Source: Acanthamoeba sp. SK_2022b
Lineage: Eukaryota > Discosea > Longamoebia > Acanthamoebidae
Assembly (NCBI GenBank): GCA_027943245.1
Contig: JANDJZ010000550.1
Coordinates: forward strand, 1-27,490
Length of the DNA stretch: 27,490 nucleotides
Direction of reading: 5' to 3'
A model generated the notes under the pieces. That model was not told the DNA's origin. It saw only the letters and a program-made list of their open reading frames with translations, and searched no databases. Position 1 is the stretch's first letter. Every line of letters begins with the position of its first letter. Positions 1 through 11,091 of the stretch are shown here, piece by piece. The position numbers and the translations under genes are program-made.

Positions 1-891
1 CGACCGCGCCGCTCAGCGAGAGCGCCATCTTGGCCGACTGCTCGACCTCGAAGAGCATCACCGCCACCTCCTCCTCCTCATCATCACCTTTCCCGCACGA
101 ACTGCGCAATTCGGTGCGCGCGCGCGTGCGGTTAGGCGCGCGTGCTGGTGTGCGCGCGCGTTGTGGGGGAGGGAGCGCACGGACCGGAAGACGACGATGT
201 CATCGATGTGTCCGCACAAAATGAAGAACTCGTAGAGGAGGTCGGGCGTGCAGTGTGTCGACAGGTTGGAGACGAGCACGCCCCGCCGGTGGTCGTCGTG
301 GGCCAGGTCGCGGACGGAGAAGGCGCTGGTCCGCGTGGGCGAGGCGGCGCGCGGCGAGTGGTCCCGCGGCGACGACGCGGGAGTGGAAGGCTGCGAAGAC
401 GGCGACGACGATAATGATGAGCGGGCCGCCGGCACGGCTAGCGACGCCGTCGAGGTGGTCGCGACGGTGGGCGCGGACGGCAGCGGCGGCACGGCGGGTC
501 GCTGCAAGTGGGCAGACGTGCTGCCCGAGGTCGCGGACGACGCGTCAGAGGCGGTGGCGGTGGGGGCGAGCGACGGCGAGGCCGAAGGCGACGACTGGGG
601 GGTGGGCAGTCGGTAGGCCGGGTCGGTCAGCGCGGTCTGCAGGGCGAGGCCCAGGTCGGGATGCTCCCGGGCATTGAAGGCGTGGACGCGCACGGGCACG
701 TAGCCCACGATGCCGCGATCCAGCATGAGCGCCATCTTCTGGGCGCCACGCTCCTTGAAGCAGATCCCGGCCTTAGGTTCCTTCCTGCGATCAGCAAGCG
801 CGCCACACATTCAAACTCAACCCTGAGTCAAAGGGGCAAGCTTCATGGCTTGGCCACACACGCACACGCCACACACACACACACGCACACG

Positions 892-964
<73 letters not shown>

Positions 965-1308
965 GAGGTGCTGCAACTCGTGGACAAGAGTGCAGGCAAC
1001 GGCCACGGCTTTGCCTTGGGGGGGGGGGGGTAGCACGTACGCGGAGCAAGCGATGGCGGCAAGTGGCCCGCAAACTTGGAAGAAGCTGGCCAGGTGCGCG
1101 GGCGTCAGCGGGGCAGAGGCGGAGGAGGCCCATACCACCACAACCGCCTTTTCTCCGTCCTAGTAACGATAAGGTAAGATTATATATATTATTTTTTGTA
1201 ATATTAATTACAATTTTTGTGACTTATCCAGCTTGGCATCGTAGGAAAACAAACACCAATACACCAAATATCGTCTCTAGACAAATAAATAATGTGGGGT
1301 TGCACCAT
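1..1308 (-). CDS. Two-RRM RNA-binding protein, 3' end beyond window
   Basis: Predicted RNA-binding protein with two RNA-recognition motifs and a Ser/Pro/Ala-rich linker. RRM1 begins on exon 1041-1159 (VVVVWASS strand, then a helix ending in FFQVCGPLAAI) and is completed on exon 185-784 by ICFKERGAQKMAL and the following strand. RRM2 begins with GVLVSNLS and HIDDIVVF and is completed on exon 1-101 by VAVMLFEVEQSAKMALSLSG. Phases agree at introns 785-1040 and 102-184, the second using donor GTCCGT. The exon at 1159 opens in phase 0; an ATG at 1306-1308 directly followed by GT would give a start exon consisting only of the initiator codon, but this first exon is a guess. The first intron inside RRM1 holds a long CA repeat. 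Both domains are recognised by pattern; the wider family (splicing factor or mRNA regulator) is not. Confidence 0.72.
893..961. repeat. (CA)n microsatellite in an intron
   Basis: About 35 uninterrupted CA dinucleotides, preceded by imperfect CA/CGCA units from about 852. A run of twelve G follows at 1019-1030. Both lie inside the intron that splits RRM1 of the minus-strand RNA-binding gene, so length changes would not touch the protein. On the transcript the run reads (TG)n, a sequence that some RNA-binding proteins bind. Confidence 0.95.
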
Positions 1309-1544
1309 GCTCGGGACTTGCTTGTTGTGTTTGGAAAAGAGAAAAAAGGGTGATGGATCAACGCACGTGCTTGACAATTTCCCACGGATTTTTTGAGTTT
1401 GCTTTTCGAGCCACAAACTGTGCGATGTTTACAGAATGCATCGCAAGCGTGTGGTCGGATTGCATTTATTGCGAGGGTCATAGATCGATGTATGTACAGA
1501 GGAGTGGTGTAAGAAGAGCGGGAGACGCTTGCAAAACCCTGAGT

Positions 1545-1922
1545 TTAGAAATCAGTGACCCTGCCAGCATACGCGTAGTCGCCATAGCGCGTGGGCTCGG
1601 GGCCTCGTGGGCCACCAATCTCGCCGGTCTTGGGATTCTTGTACTCGTATTCGTCTGCGCCGCCCTCCTGAGCATTGAAAGCCTCAATTTCCTGATTGAT
1701 CTTATCGAGCTCAGCCTGCAGCTCCTCTAGTGTCTTGTCGTCATTGCTGGCGAACTTGTTTGATTCGGCCTTTGCCGTAGAGGGGGCGGTCGCGGCAGAT
1801 GAAGAGCTCGAGCAAGAAGATGCAGCCAAACGATGCGGGATGAGAAGGCTGGATCTTGCGAGATTGGCGGTGCTGGTCTGCTGGATCCAGCCGCGCATGG
1901 CAACAGACTTGGTTCGTTGCAT
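1545..1922 (-). CDS. SDHAF4: Succinate dehydrogenase assembly factor 4 homologue (SDHAF4/Sdh8, DUF1674)
   Basis: Single-exon gene of 125 residues. The C terminus carries the family signature: NPKTGEIGGPRGPEPTRYGD followed by a short linker and the terminal RVTDF. In yeast and animals this small matrix protein binds free flavinated SDHA and promotes assembly of respiratory complex II. Residues 1 to about 45 are rich in Arg, Ser and Ala without acidic residues (MQRTKSVAMRGWIQ...), as expected of a mitochondrial targeting peptide. A Ser/Ala-rich linker and an acidic helix (TLEELQAELDKINQEIEAF) lead into the signature. A second Met at codon 9 is a possible alternative start. The usual Trp after YGD is replaced by Tyr. 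It diverges from the secreted beta-helix gene to its right. The family assignment is firm; mitochondrial location is inferred. Confidence 0.93.
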   Translation of the reverse strand: MQRTKSVAMRGWIQQTSTANLARSSLLIPHRLAASSCSSSSSAATAPSTAKAESNKFASNDDKTLEELQAELDKINQEIEAFNAQEGGADEYEYKNPKTGEIGGPRGPEPTRYGDYAYAGRVTDF

Positions 1923-2340
1923 TCAACTTTGTGTAGTGGCTCGTCTGGAGATGCTAATCGATTGCGTTTTGTTTTATTTTCTGCTTTTTTCCTTCTTTCT
2001 TGCGCAGAGAATGAAAAATAAATAGAAAAAGCAGCAGAAAAGAGACAGAGAAACTCGGGAACTGGCATCCTCTGCTGTCTTGTCTCAACGTGGCCCGGTT
2101 GGCGCTGCCCCCTGGATGGGGCAATTCGAGCCCAATACAGGAACTTCGCCCTCAAGGAGGTTTCTTTTCCCGACGAACTCGTTCCGCCGATGGGCCGATG
2201 GGCGGGGTGCCAGACCTCGCCGGTCAGACAACCACCAACTGCTGCCGTCCGATCCTGTGGATATTAAGTGGATCCTAATTGGGGCCGGGGCAAACCCTAC
2301 CCAAAGCCCTGCGTTGTTTCTTTTCACCAGCAAACCAAGG
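1923..2340. other. Intergenic, shared upstream region of two divergent genes
   Basis: These 418 bases separate the start of the SDHAF4 homologue (minus) from the start of the secreted beta-helix gene (plus). The left part is T-rich and the right part GC-rich. I see no RNA gene, repeat or convincing exon here. It presumably holds both promoters, but no element could be named with confidence. Confidence 0.5.
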
Positions 2341-5300
2341 ATGCATACGAAGCCGAGGAGGAGCGCGCTTGTTCAGCTGCTTATCGCCGTCTTCGTACTC
2401 ACGACGGTATGCGCACAAGCCGCAACAGTACCCACTATCTACGTGTCGCCCTCCGGTAAGCCATCCAACACCTACACCTCATTGCCCACTACCTGACGAT
2501 CATTGTCAGGAAACGATACGTGGACAGGTGGATCGCCCACCAAGGGCTCGGCGGGCGTGAACGGCACGGTGGCGGGTCCGCTTCGCACGCTTGCTGCGGC
2601 GGTGCAGGTTGCGCGTTCGCGCTATGGCGCCGGCGTGGCGAAGCAGGTGAGCGTGGCCGCGGGCGCCTACGCGCTTTCCAGCTCCCTCTCGCTCACCGCT
2701 GCGGACAGTAACATCACCTTCATCGCCGCGGTACCGCGGCGATCCCTTTCAATTAATTGCCTTTACGACAGGGTTAGCCCGTCATTGGCCAGCCCCAAAC
2801 AACATTCTTGGCATTCTTACACTTGTCCGATCGGCTTCACCAGGACGCCCGACCGGGCAAGACGATCATCAGCGGAGGGCAGTACATCCCTCCGACCGCC
2901 TTCAAGGCTCTCGACACGTCCACCGCCCTTGGCGCTCGCGTCCCGGCTGCGGCACGGAGCTACGTGAAGCAGGTCAACCTTACCCAGCTGGGCCTCACCG
3001 CCGCCCAGCTGGGCTCGGTCTCGTCCAGCGCGGCCGGCATGGAGCTGTTCTTCAAGGGCGCCGCCCTGCACGTTGCTCGGTGGCCCAACTACCCCAACTA
3101 CGTTCTCACGGCCAACGTCAGCGCTGGCTCTGGTGCGGTGTCGCATGTTTCTTGGTTTATTTATTTTGTTTTGTATATATTAATTCATATGTGTCCAGTG
3201 GAGAAGCAGGTCTTTGGTTACGTGAACGAGACGTCGTGGCCGAGCTACGACGGCGTGTGGGTGCACGGCTTCTTCGGGCAGAATTGGTTCGACGAACGCC
3301 GGGCCATCGCGAGCGTGGACACGGCAAGCTCATCACCCTGGCGACCCCCACCAACTACGCCTTCAAGTCGCACATGCGGTTCTACTACTACAACCTGATC
3401 GACGAGCTCGACTCGGCCGGCGAGTACTTCATCGACCGCGCCAACGGCGTGCTCTATTTCTATCCCCCGTCGGCCGTCGCCTCCAACACCGATGCAGTCC
3501 TGTCCGTGCTTACCTCTAATCTCATCACCATCACCGGCTCCAACGTCACCTTCTCCGGTTCGCGTTCGACACGACACGACACGACACGACACGACACGAC
3601 ACGACACGACACGACACGACACGACACGACACGACACGACACGACACGACACGACACGACACGACACGCGCTCACTCTTATGCGCAGGCTTCACGCTTGA
3701 GGCCACCCAGGGCTCCGCCGTGAGCATCGCGCAGGGATCGGGCAACGTGATCAAGAACTGCGTTATCAGGAACGTGGGCAGCAGCGGCGTGGTCGTCTCC
3801 GGCGGCAGCGACAACGTCGTGATGACCTCGGAGCTCTACAACATGGTAACCACGATTTGGTCGATATCTTTTCTTTTGCGTGGACATCTGGCTATCGCGT
3901 GACTGGACACGGCCAACCTCTGGCGCGCGTGCAGGGCCTGACCGGTGTTTCGATGAGCGGTGGCAACCGCACGGCGCTCACGCCGTCCAATCACATGGCG
4001 TTTGCTAATCACGTGCACGACTACTCTCGCTTCATTCTCTGCTACCAGCCAGCCTTCCGCGCCAGTACGGGCTCCCCTACACTCAGTGATCGCTGTCCTC
4101 TCTCTCCCCCTCTCTGTGCGTGCGTGCGCTGATGAACGACGACAACGCAGGCGGCGTTGGTGTCAAGATCGTGAACAACAAGATGCACACGGCGCCGCAC
4201 AACGCCATCCTGTTGGGGGAGAGCAACAACATCGAGATCTACTTCAACGAGATCTACGACATGTGTCGCGATGCAAGCGACGTGGGCGCCTTCTACCAGG
4301 GCCGCGACTGGACCGGCCAGGGCAGCTACATCAGCTACAACTACTTCCACGACATCCACGGCTTCGGAACCGAGGGCGTGAGCGCGATCTACTTTGACGA
4401 CGAGAACAGCGGCAGCACTGCGTTCGGTATGTCATTTCTCCCTCTCAGTGCACACACCCACACCACGTCGTCGCGGCTGATAAATTGAATCGTGACAGGT
4501 AACATCATCGTGAACATGGAGAAGGGCGTCCTCATGGGCGGTGGCCGTAGCAACCATGTGGATAACAACATCTTCATCAACGTAACCGATAGTACGATGG
4601 CCACCTTTATGTTTCCTATTTGTATTTTATGATTTAAATAATATTATTTCGTGGATTAGTTTACATTTTTTGCCAATTATCTCACCTTCATCGCTGGTTG
4701 GCCGCCACTCAGCCGCGTACTATGGCGACGCGCGCGGAATGCCGGGTCAGAGCCCCCAGAACAACGATACGCTCTACCAGAGGCTCCTCGCTCAGCCCTA
4801 CACGACTGCGCCCTGGTCCGTCCAATACCCGGAGCTTGTCGACATTCTCGACGATCCCGTCAGCCCACACGCCCCGCGGGTACGAGTTGTCTCTGGACTG
4901 TGGCTCGCGTACGCTTTATTTTTTTGATTTTATGGAATTGATTTTTATTTTATTTTTTGGCAGTACAACTCGTATCGCCACAACGTGGCTTGCAATGCAA
5001 AGAACATGCAGAGGCTCACCAGCGCGGCCAATCCCTACATCACCAACGTCACGTCCGACAACTGGTGGGTGAAGAACAGCACCACGTGCGAGAAGTCCAT
5101 CTTCCCCAACCTCCAGAGCAGCGGCTCGCTCGCGATCAGCTCCACGGCGCCGTTCCTGACCAACATCACCTTCTCCACGATCCCCTGGAAGCGCATCGGC
5201 CTGGCCGGCGCCTACGAGAGCCTGCCTGCCAACCTCCCCGGCCTCAGTGCGCTTCTCCCTCTCACTGGCTTTTGCCCAATCCAGAGTGGCGCTGCTCACC

Positions 5301-5459
5301 CAGGTCGTTCTCTTACGCTCTCGTGCGCGTGCAGAATACGGCAGCATCGTGACTCCCGCGAAAGAGGACCCCGAGACCGACAGCGCCGCGTCTGGCCTCG
5401 CGCGCAGCGGTCCCCTGGTCGCTGCTCTCCGTTGGGCGTGGGCGCTGATCCAGGCCTAA
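2341..5459 (+). CDS. Secreted parallel beta-helix protein, GH141-like, with one apparent frameshift
   Basis: Eleven exons: 2341-2455, 2510-2730, 2844-3132, 3199-3557, 3688-3845, 3935-4064, 4151-4426, 4499-4591, 4713-4879, 4964-5246, 5335-5459. Every join is in phase except inside exon 4, giving about 738 residues if one base is missing there. The N terminus is a signal peptide (basic MHTKPRR, then LVQLLIAVFVLTTVCAQA). The mature start has IYVSPSGNDTWTG and a PLRTLAAAV segment, common in secreted right-handed beta-helix proteins. Mid-protein, YFIDRANGVLYFYPP and later repeated turns (GNVIKNCVIRNVG, NIEIYFNEIYD, DNNIFINV) suit glycoside hydrolase family 141 and related polysaccharide-acting enzymes. 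Many N-glycosylation sequons are present. Near 3322 the frame must move by one base to go from ERRAIASVD to GKLITLATP. The exact substrate is unknown; bacterial-polysaccharide digestion is a reasonable inference for an amoeba. Confidence 0.68.
3567..3668. repeat. (ACACG)n pentanucleotide microsatellite
   Basis: About twenty near-perfect copies of ACACG (CGTGT on the other strand) fill most of intron 4 of the beta-helix gene, from just after the donor at 3558 to about 20 bases before the acceptor at 3686-3687. A tract translated as Thr-Arg-His-Asp is an artefact of reading through this intron. Confidence 0.95.
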
Positions 5460-5492
5460 GCCCGCACGACGTCGTCACACATCCATGTAAAA

Positions 5493-5498
5493 AATAAA
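5493..5498 (+). terminator. Candidate poly(A) signal AATAAA
   Basis: A canonical AATAAA lies 34 bases after the stop codon of the beta-helix gene, in an AT-rich gap of about 100 bases before the convergent methyltransferase gene. Position and composition fit 3'-end processing; this is inference from the motif alone. Confidence 0.5.
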
Positions 5499-5560
5499 AC
5501 GATAACATAATTTGGTATTTTGAATATATTTAATAAGAATATTAATATTAAACAAACTTA

Positions 5561-6722
5561 TTATTTTGGTGCTTGTCTACCGCCCACGTGCTTCACGCGC
5601 ACAAACACGAACAGGCGCAGCATCTCCTTCTTCACGTGCTCGTTTGACGGCACCGGCTCCGAGCGCGATGGGTAGAGGCTGAACAGCGGCACCGCCTGCG
5701 CCACGAACCCCAGGCTCTGGGCCACCCGTTGCAGTTCTACACACCAGAGCAAAAGGTCGGTCGTGTGGCGACCACGACGATGGATGGGAGGCCATACCCG
5801 AGTCGATCGCCTTTTCGCGGTTGACGTGCGCCAGCACGAACAGCGGCGGCGAGCCGTCGGCGCAGCGGTCGCGGGAGAGGAGCGAATCGACCGACCTCCA
5901 TAGCTGCTCCACCGCCGTCAGGTAATACCTGCGCGGCGCGTGTCGTGAGCCATGTATGTGCACTGGGCGAGGGCGAGTGACGCACAAGGTGTCCGAGGCG
6001 ATGATTATGTCGAATCGTGGCAGTTCAGCGTGGGCGTCGCTGCCCCACACCAGCTTCTCCACCGTGATCTTGCTCTGCACATCTGATTGGATATAAGATG
6101 GGGGCAGAGATAATTCGACTCTGTGGCGTCGACGCGGCCACTGCACGGCGAGCCGACGGGGAAGGAAGTGCCTGAGTTAAGCCGCACGCTTCGTTGCAGC
6201 GTGTCGAGCACTTGCGGGTCCTTGTCTGTGAGCCACACACGGTCGCAGTGCCTCGCTGCCACCAGCCCGCTAAGCCCTGAGATTGATGTGGCGCAATCAG
6301 CAGTGTGAGCGCGTGTGAGAGGTGCAGGTCGAGAGTGGAACGTGGTGCCTCCTCCTCCTTACCGGTGCCTGCGCCCAGCTCAAGCAGCGTCTTGCCCGCG
6401 AAGGTGTGTCTATGGGCAGTGATGTACCTGTGACTGGGCACTGAGTGCTGCTCACCTTATCCTTGCAGAAAAATGGTGTAGGAACGCACCTCGCTAGAAC
6501 CAACGCCGCCGGCCACACGGTGGTGCCCGTAGACTTGGTCGGCAATGCTCTCCCCTCCTGTGCTGTCGCAGACAATTATGAAATAAAGTTATTTATGTTT
6601 TACTGAGGAGAAAAGCGATGGAAGGGGTGCCTACCTTCTGATGACTCTCTCACCATGCAGAGGCGCACGAGGTCTGCCGCGTCGAGGGCGTACTCCACCA
6701 CGTCCACGCCCTCGTCCTCCAT
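5561..6722 (-). CDS. METTL21-like class I lysine methyltransferase (Methyltransf_16)
   Basis: Seven exons, all in phase: 6722-6635, 6562-6490, 6409-6363, 6276-6142, 6082-5986, 5928-5798, 5736-5561; 248 residues. It is a SAM-dependent methyltransferase of the family that methylates lysines of chaperones, elongation factors and similar proteins. Visible family features are GTTVWPAALVLAR in the N-terminal part, motif I LLELGAGTGLSGLVAA, the acidic SAM-ribose contact in VWLTDKDP, a Leu-Trp-Gly segment (KLVWGSD), FDIIIASDTLYY at motif IV, and a long C-terminal LFVFVRVKH strand. The start ATG gives an acidic lead (MEDEGVDVVEY). The exon 4/5 junction could instead use a nearby acceptor, changing a few residues before SKITVEKLVWG. 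It converges on the beta-helix gene and diverges from the acyltransferase gene. The protein substrate cannot be told from the sequence. Confidence 0.85.
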
Positions 6723-7048
6723 TTTCTGGTTCGCTCCACTCGGCGCGTGCCAAGCATGCCTGCCGTTTCCGGAATGCCAGGCGGCCAACGGAAAAAACCG
6801 AAGAGACAGGATTGTGTGTAAAAAGTAAGATAGGCAGAAGCGTTTTGGCAGTCTTTGAACTCCTTGTTGAGACCCAATAGACGTAACAGAATTGATCTTT
6901 TGGTACGTTGGCAGAAGACCACATTATTTTCTATTTTTAAATATATCAATATCGATTTAATTTAACGGCAAGCATTATCGTTAATCCAGGAGTGTGATAC
7001 AGCCCCTGTGCAAGGAGAACAAGAGGGGAGCGTGGGACGAGCACTAAC
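6723..7048. other. Intergenic, divergent upstream region
   Basis: These 326 bases lie between the start codons of the methyltransferase (minus) and acyltransferase (plus) genes. The middle (about 6920-6975) is A+T-rich with TTTTAAATATAT, a possible core promoter element. I see no RNA gene or coding exon. Confidence 0.5.
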
Positions 7049-8561
7049 ATGTGGGGGGACGAGTTTCTGCGGTACCTCGTGCTCGGGGTGTTCCGCATCC
7101 TCCTCCACGTGTTCTTCAACGACGTCGAGGTCGTCGGCCGTCTCAACGTGCCCAAGAAGGGCCCTGTCATCTTTGTCGGTACCTCCTCTCCTGTCCCGCT
7201 CTCCGAGTGTTGCCAGCAGCTAGTGTGACGCCTGTCTGTGTGCGGGTGCCGGCTCGCCCACCACTCCATCGTGGCCTACGCAGGCAACCACCGCAACCAA
7301 TTCGTGGATGCCATGATCATGTTCAGCAGGCACCTCCTCCTCATGCCCGCGTTGTTGTCTTCAAGGTTGTGGCAGCGGCTAACACCGCCCGAACGCGTCG
7401 CTGTGTCATCGACGGTGCAGGACGGGCCGCACGCCGTCGTTCATCATCGCCGAGGTATCGCTGAAGCGGAGGGTGATCGCCTTCTTCGCCAAGATCCTGC
7501 GCTGCGTTCCTATCCACCGACCACGCGACGTCGCCCTGCCCGGAGAGGGCACCATCCAGAGCGAGGGTAAGAGCAGATCAAGTGTATCCGATTTTATTGT
7601 AATTATTTTATTTTTATTTTTATTATCATCTGTTCATGTTACAAAACAGTGACCTCTCAATGCTTACAGGGGCCACGGTGCGTGGAACGGGCACGAACTT
7701 CAAGTCTAGTGTGTCCCTTGGCGATGAGCTCATCATACACCAACGGCCCGATTGGAGGTGTGCACACTTGTAATTGAGCTGTTGGTGTTCGGCCCGCGCT
7801 GACGCGTTGTCGTTGTTGTTGTTGATGGTGCCTGCAGAGGGCGTGTGACTGCGATCGAGTCCGACACCGAGCTCACGGTGAGCGAGCCCATCACGCCGCC
7901 CTTCGAGGCCGGCCAGAAATTCAAGGCATGCCGACCTCTCGTCGAAGCCGTGGCTTCGTTTGTGCTGACCACCGCCCACCACTATCGCAGGTCTACAGGA
8001 AGATCGATCAGTCGCACGTCTACGATCAAGTATGGGAAGAGCTGGCCCGAGGCAACTCGTACACTCCCTTTCTCTTCTATTTATTATTTTTTAATATACA
8101 CTTAATATTTTATCCTTTTTTTGGTAATATTTAACGGAAATGTGACTCAGGATCGGGATCTTCCCCGAGGGCTCTTCGCACGATCGGCCCGACCTGCTGC
8201 CGCTCAAGGCCGGCGTGACCCTGATGGCCCTCGGCGCTGCGGCCAAGCACAACGTCGAGGTCCAGATCGTGCCCTGTGGCCTGACCTACTTCCACGGACA
8301 CCGGCACGCCGCCCTTCTCCCCTCACTGTTCGCGCAGCGTTCTCACCACGGCACGGAGCCACCGCAGGTTCCGAGGCCACTGCATCGTCGAGTTTGGCGA
8401 GCCGCTGGTCGTGGCGCCCAATTCGGAGTGGGTGGAGCGCTACAACGACAAGCAGCAGCGGCGCCAGGTGTGCTCCGACCTCCTGGACCAGGTCGAGAAG
8501 CGCCTGCGCGGGGTACCCCCCTTCCCTCTCCCCCCTTTCTCTTCGGTGGCATTCCACACTC

Positions 8562-8638
<77 letters not shown>

Positions 8639-9681
8639 TGTTGTGTGTGTGTTGTGTGTGGCGTAGGTGACGTTGAACGTGCCGACATACAAGGACCGTC
8701 AGGTGACGCTCACTGTGCGATCGCTCTACCAGCCGTCGTCCCTCCAGCTGTCCTCCAACAAATACCAGATGCTCAATCGGTAATTCCTCTCTCCCCCTCC
8801 TCCGCGTGTCGTGTCGTGTGTCGTGTTTGCGTGTCGTATCGTGTGTCATGTGTCGTGTTTTCACGAATGACTTAGCGACAAGCTTGTCTTGGCCAACACA
8901 GGACGTTTGCGGACATCCTGTTTCACCACAACAAGGACAACGAGAAGGTGCAGTTGCTGGTGAAGAAGGTGCGGCGCTACAACAGGAGGCTGCACCGGTA
9001 CGGGTTCAAGGACTATCAGGTGAGCGTCTTCATTTTACGAGATTGATTTATTATTATTATTATTATTATTTATTAAAAAATGAGTAATTAATAATAAATT
9101 CCTAATCAGGTGGCGGAAGGGTTCGAGAAGGTCAGCAAGCGCCTGTTTCTGCGCATGCTCCTCAGGCGCGCACTCACTCTGGTACGAACGCTCGGTGTGA
9201 CCCCAAGCCCACTCTCTAAAACAAATATAATAATAAAAATTAAAACAAACACAAACACAAATAGGGTCCGCTGGTGGCCCTGGCGCTGCCCGGCGCGCTC
9301 CTGAATCTGCCGGTGGGCCTGCTGGCGCGCTACGTGGCCACCAACAAGGCCCGCACCATCGCCCCCAACGACCCCAACACCATGTACGGCGCCCTGGACG
9401 TCATCGCCTCCTACAAGGTAGCCCTCTCTCCCAACGTGCGCTTGGCGTAGGAGAAGATGGGCAGGAAGGCGGACCTTGCCTGTGTGTTTTTTTAAAACTT
9501 ATTTTATTTATATATTCATTTATTATCATTTTATTGTAGATTATCATCGCAGGCTTTGGGGCGCCAATCTCGTACCTGGTGTACTTTATGGCCGCGTGGT
9601 GGGTGTGGGGCCCGCGCCCCGCCCTCGCCTTCCTCGCCTTCCTGCCCATCTTCTCCTACGCCAGGCACGCACACATCACTC

Positions 9682-9758
<77 letters not shown>

Positions 9759-10328
9759 GCAGCTGACGCGTTCATGTTTTTGGGGGCTGTATGCAGCATT
9801 CGCGTGTTGGAGAAGGGCATGGAACAGCTGCGGCTGCTGCAGGCCGTGTTCCATCTGGCCCGCGCTCGCCGCGAGCTCAACTCGCTTAAGCACACGCGTG
9901 CCGAGCTCCGGGCCGAAGTTCGCCGCCTCATCGATGAACTGAGCCCCGAGTACGGAGTCCCCGTGCGTGTGCGTGTGGGTGTCTGACGTGTCTGACGTGT
10001 CATTTGTCGATGGTCGCTGGTCGCTGGCAGGGAGCGTGGTGAGGAGTTCACACGCCACGGCGATGTTCATCGGGAGATGAAGCAGAAGTGGAAGGCTGAG
10101 GAGGACGACGAGCGCAAGGACGACGGCACCGCTCGCAAGCGCGTGCTCTACCGCCGTCGCTCCTACAAGAAGCTCGACGAGTTCTCCGGGTACGCAATTA
10201 TTGCTAAATTTTAACTCTATTAAATTCATTCTATTAAATATTTTCAACCTTAATTTAAAATTTAATTTTTGGGCTGCAGGAGCGTGGAAGGCATGCAGGA
10301 GGCGTTGGAAAAAGACGATTTCCTGTGA
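7049..10328 (+). CDS. Glycerol-3-phosphate (or dihydroxyacetone-phosphate) acyltransferase, Gpt2/Sct1 type
   Basis: Membrane PlsC-family enzyme expected to add the first acyl chain in ER glycerolipid synthesis. Exons: 7049-7178, 7284-7365 (or to 7329), 7421-7566, 7670-7757, 7838-7925, 7991-8058, 8151-8303, 8368-8512, 8667-8779, 8902-9019, 9110-9181, 9265-9417, 9540-9664, 9797-9949, 10031-10189, 10280-10328. All phases agree, giving 613 residues (601 with the shorter exon 2). Motif I is [11 protein letters not shown], the HX5D variant usual in this branch; motif III is [27 protein letters not shown] IVPCGLTYF follows. Two hydrophobic segments near the C terminus ([19 protein letters not shown] and a second from [20 protein letters not shown]) and a basic/acidic cytosolic tail match fungal Gpt2/Sct1. 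At least three introns need GC donors. Whether glycerol-3-phosphate or DHAP is preferred cannot be read from sequence. Confidence 0.9.
8564..8660. repeat. (TG)n microsatellite in acyltransferase intron 8
   Basis: A pure TG run of about 68 bases followed by interrupted TG/TTG units up to the acceptor region (intron 8513-8666). It stands in for the polypyrimidine tract close to the acceptor GCGTAG. Confidence 0.95.
9683..9757. repeat. (TG)n microsatellite in acyltransferase intron 13
   Basis: About 37 TG units inside intron 9665-9796. This is the second long TG run in the same gene and the third CA/TG run in the window; all three are intronic and read TG on the sense strand of their gene. Confidence 0.95.
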
Positions 10329-11091
10329 GCGTGCCTTTCTTCTCAAGTGCTGGTCGACCACCTCACGACCTCTCCGGCCAACAGGCAGGGATTTTTGTTT
10401 AACGGATTCGGGATACTGTGTTGATGGTCCACGTCTGCACACACCAGCATCTTGCTTGTCCCCTACCTCAAAGGGCGACACGACTTTACACAAATCGGGG
10501 CTCGCCTTGCGGCGGTGGTGGTGATGGTGTGATGGCCTCCCCAGCGTACTCGTCGGCCCCTCTCTTCTCTGCGCCCTCAGCCTTTTGGGGCTTCTAGTAG
10601 GCCTTTGACCGCCACCACAACGCAGTGGCAAGCTGCCGAGGCCGAGAACGACCACCACCGCCGCTGCCGCTAGGTGGGAACGCGGGCCTCCGGGAGACCG
10701 GTACGCAAAGGGCATTCGTTTGCTCGCGGTTGGTGAACTGTGCTGCGCCCTGTGGCTAGGAGGACTCACCGTTGGTACCCAGTGAAGTAAAGGGTTGGCC
10801 CAAGGGCGCTGCGCTGAAATCTCCGCTGAACAACAGCTTCTCCCGCATAAAAACAGTCGGAGTTTGCCTTCGACAGAAAAATTTACTTACACTCTGAGTT
10901 CTACGCCAGAGCTACAGTGGTGGCTAGCATTGAAGTCCTGCACGACCTCCTGGGGAATGTGTACTTACTCCCTGAGCAGCCAATCACCTTGTCACTCGTT
11001 GGTATCAAATGTTACCGCTTTTGTTTCTTATACATTAAATTGTACATTAAACTATGTTTCCAGAAACAAAAGGTAGGTAGTTTCATAATAA
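10329..11091. other. Intergenic between two convergent genes, with one weak coding-like patch
   Basis: This 763-base stretch separates the stop of the acyltransferase from the stop of the STAT-like gene. The left two thirds show no supported feature. On the plus strand 10916-11000 reads VASIEVLHDLLGNVYLLPEQ and ends near a GT that could be a donor, with an acceptor-like TTTCCAG at about 11056-11062; it resembles an isolated exon but has no partners I can join. I do not call a gene. Confidence 0.4.

Noticed and set aside
508..1353. Long plus-strand open frame with a His-Thr repeat
   Set aside because: It runs antisense to the RRM gene and through the CA microsatellite; the minus strand has two RRM domains with matching splice phases.
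3245..3814. Minus-strand frame with a Cys-Arg-Val-Val-Ser repeat
   Set aside because: It is the translation of the ACACG microsatellite in an intron of the plus-strand gene.
9531..10769. 412-codon minus-strand open frame
   Set aside because: It is antisense to acyltransferase exons 13-16 and includes the TG microsatellite as a Thr-His repeat; the plus strand has conserved family sequence and consistent splicing.
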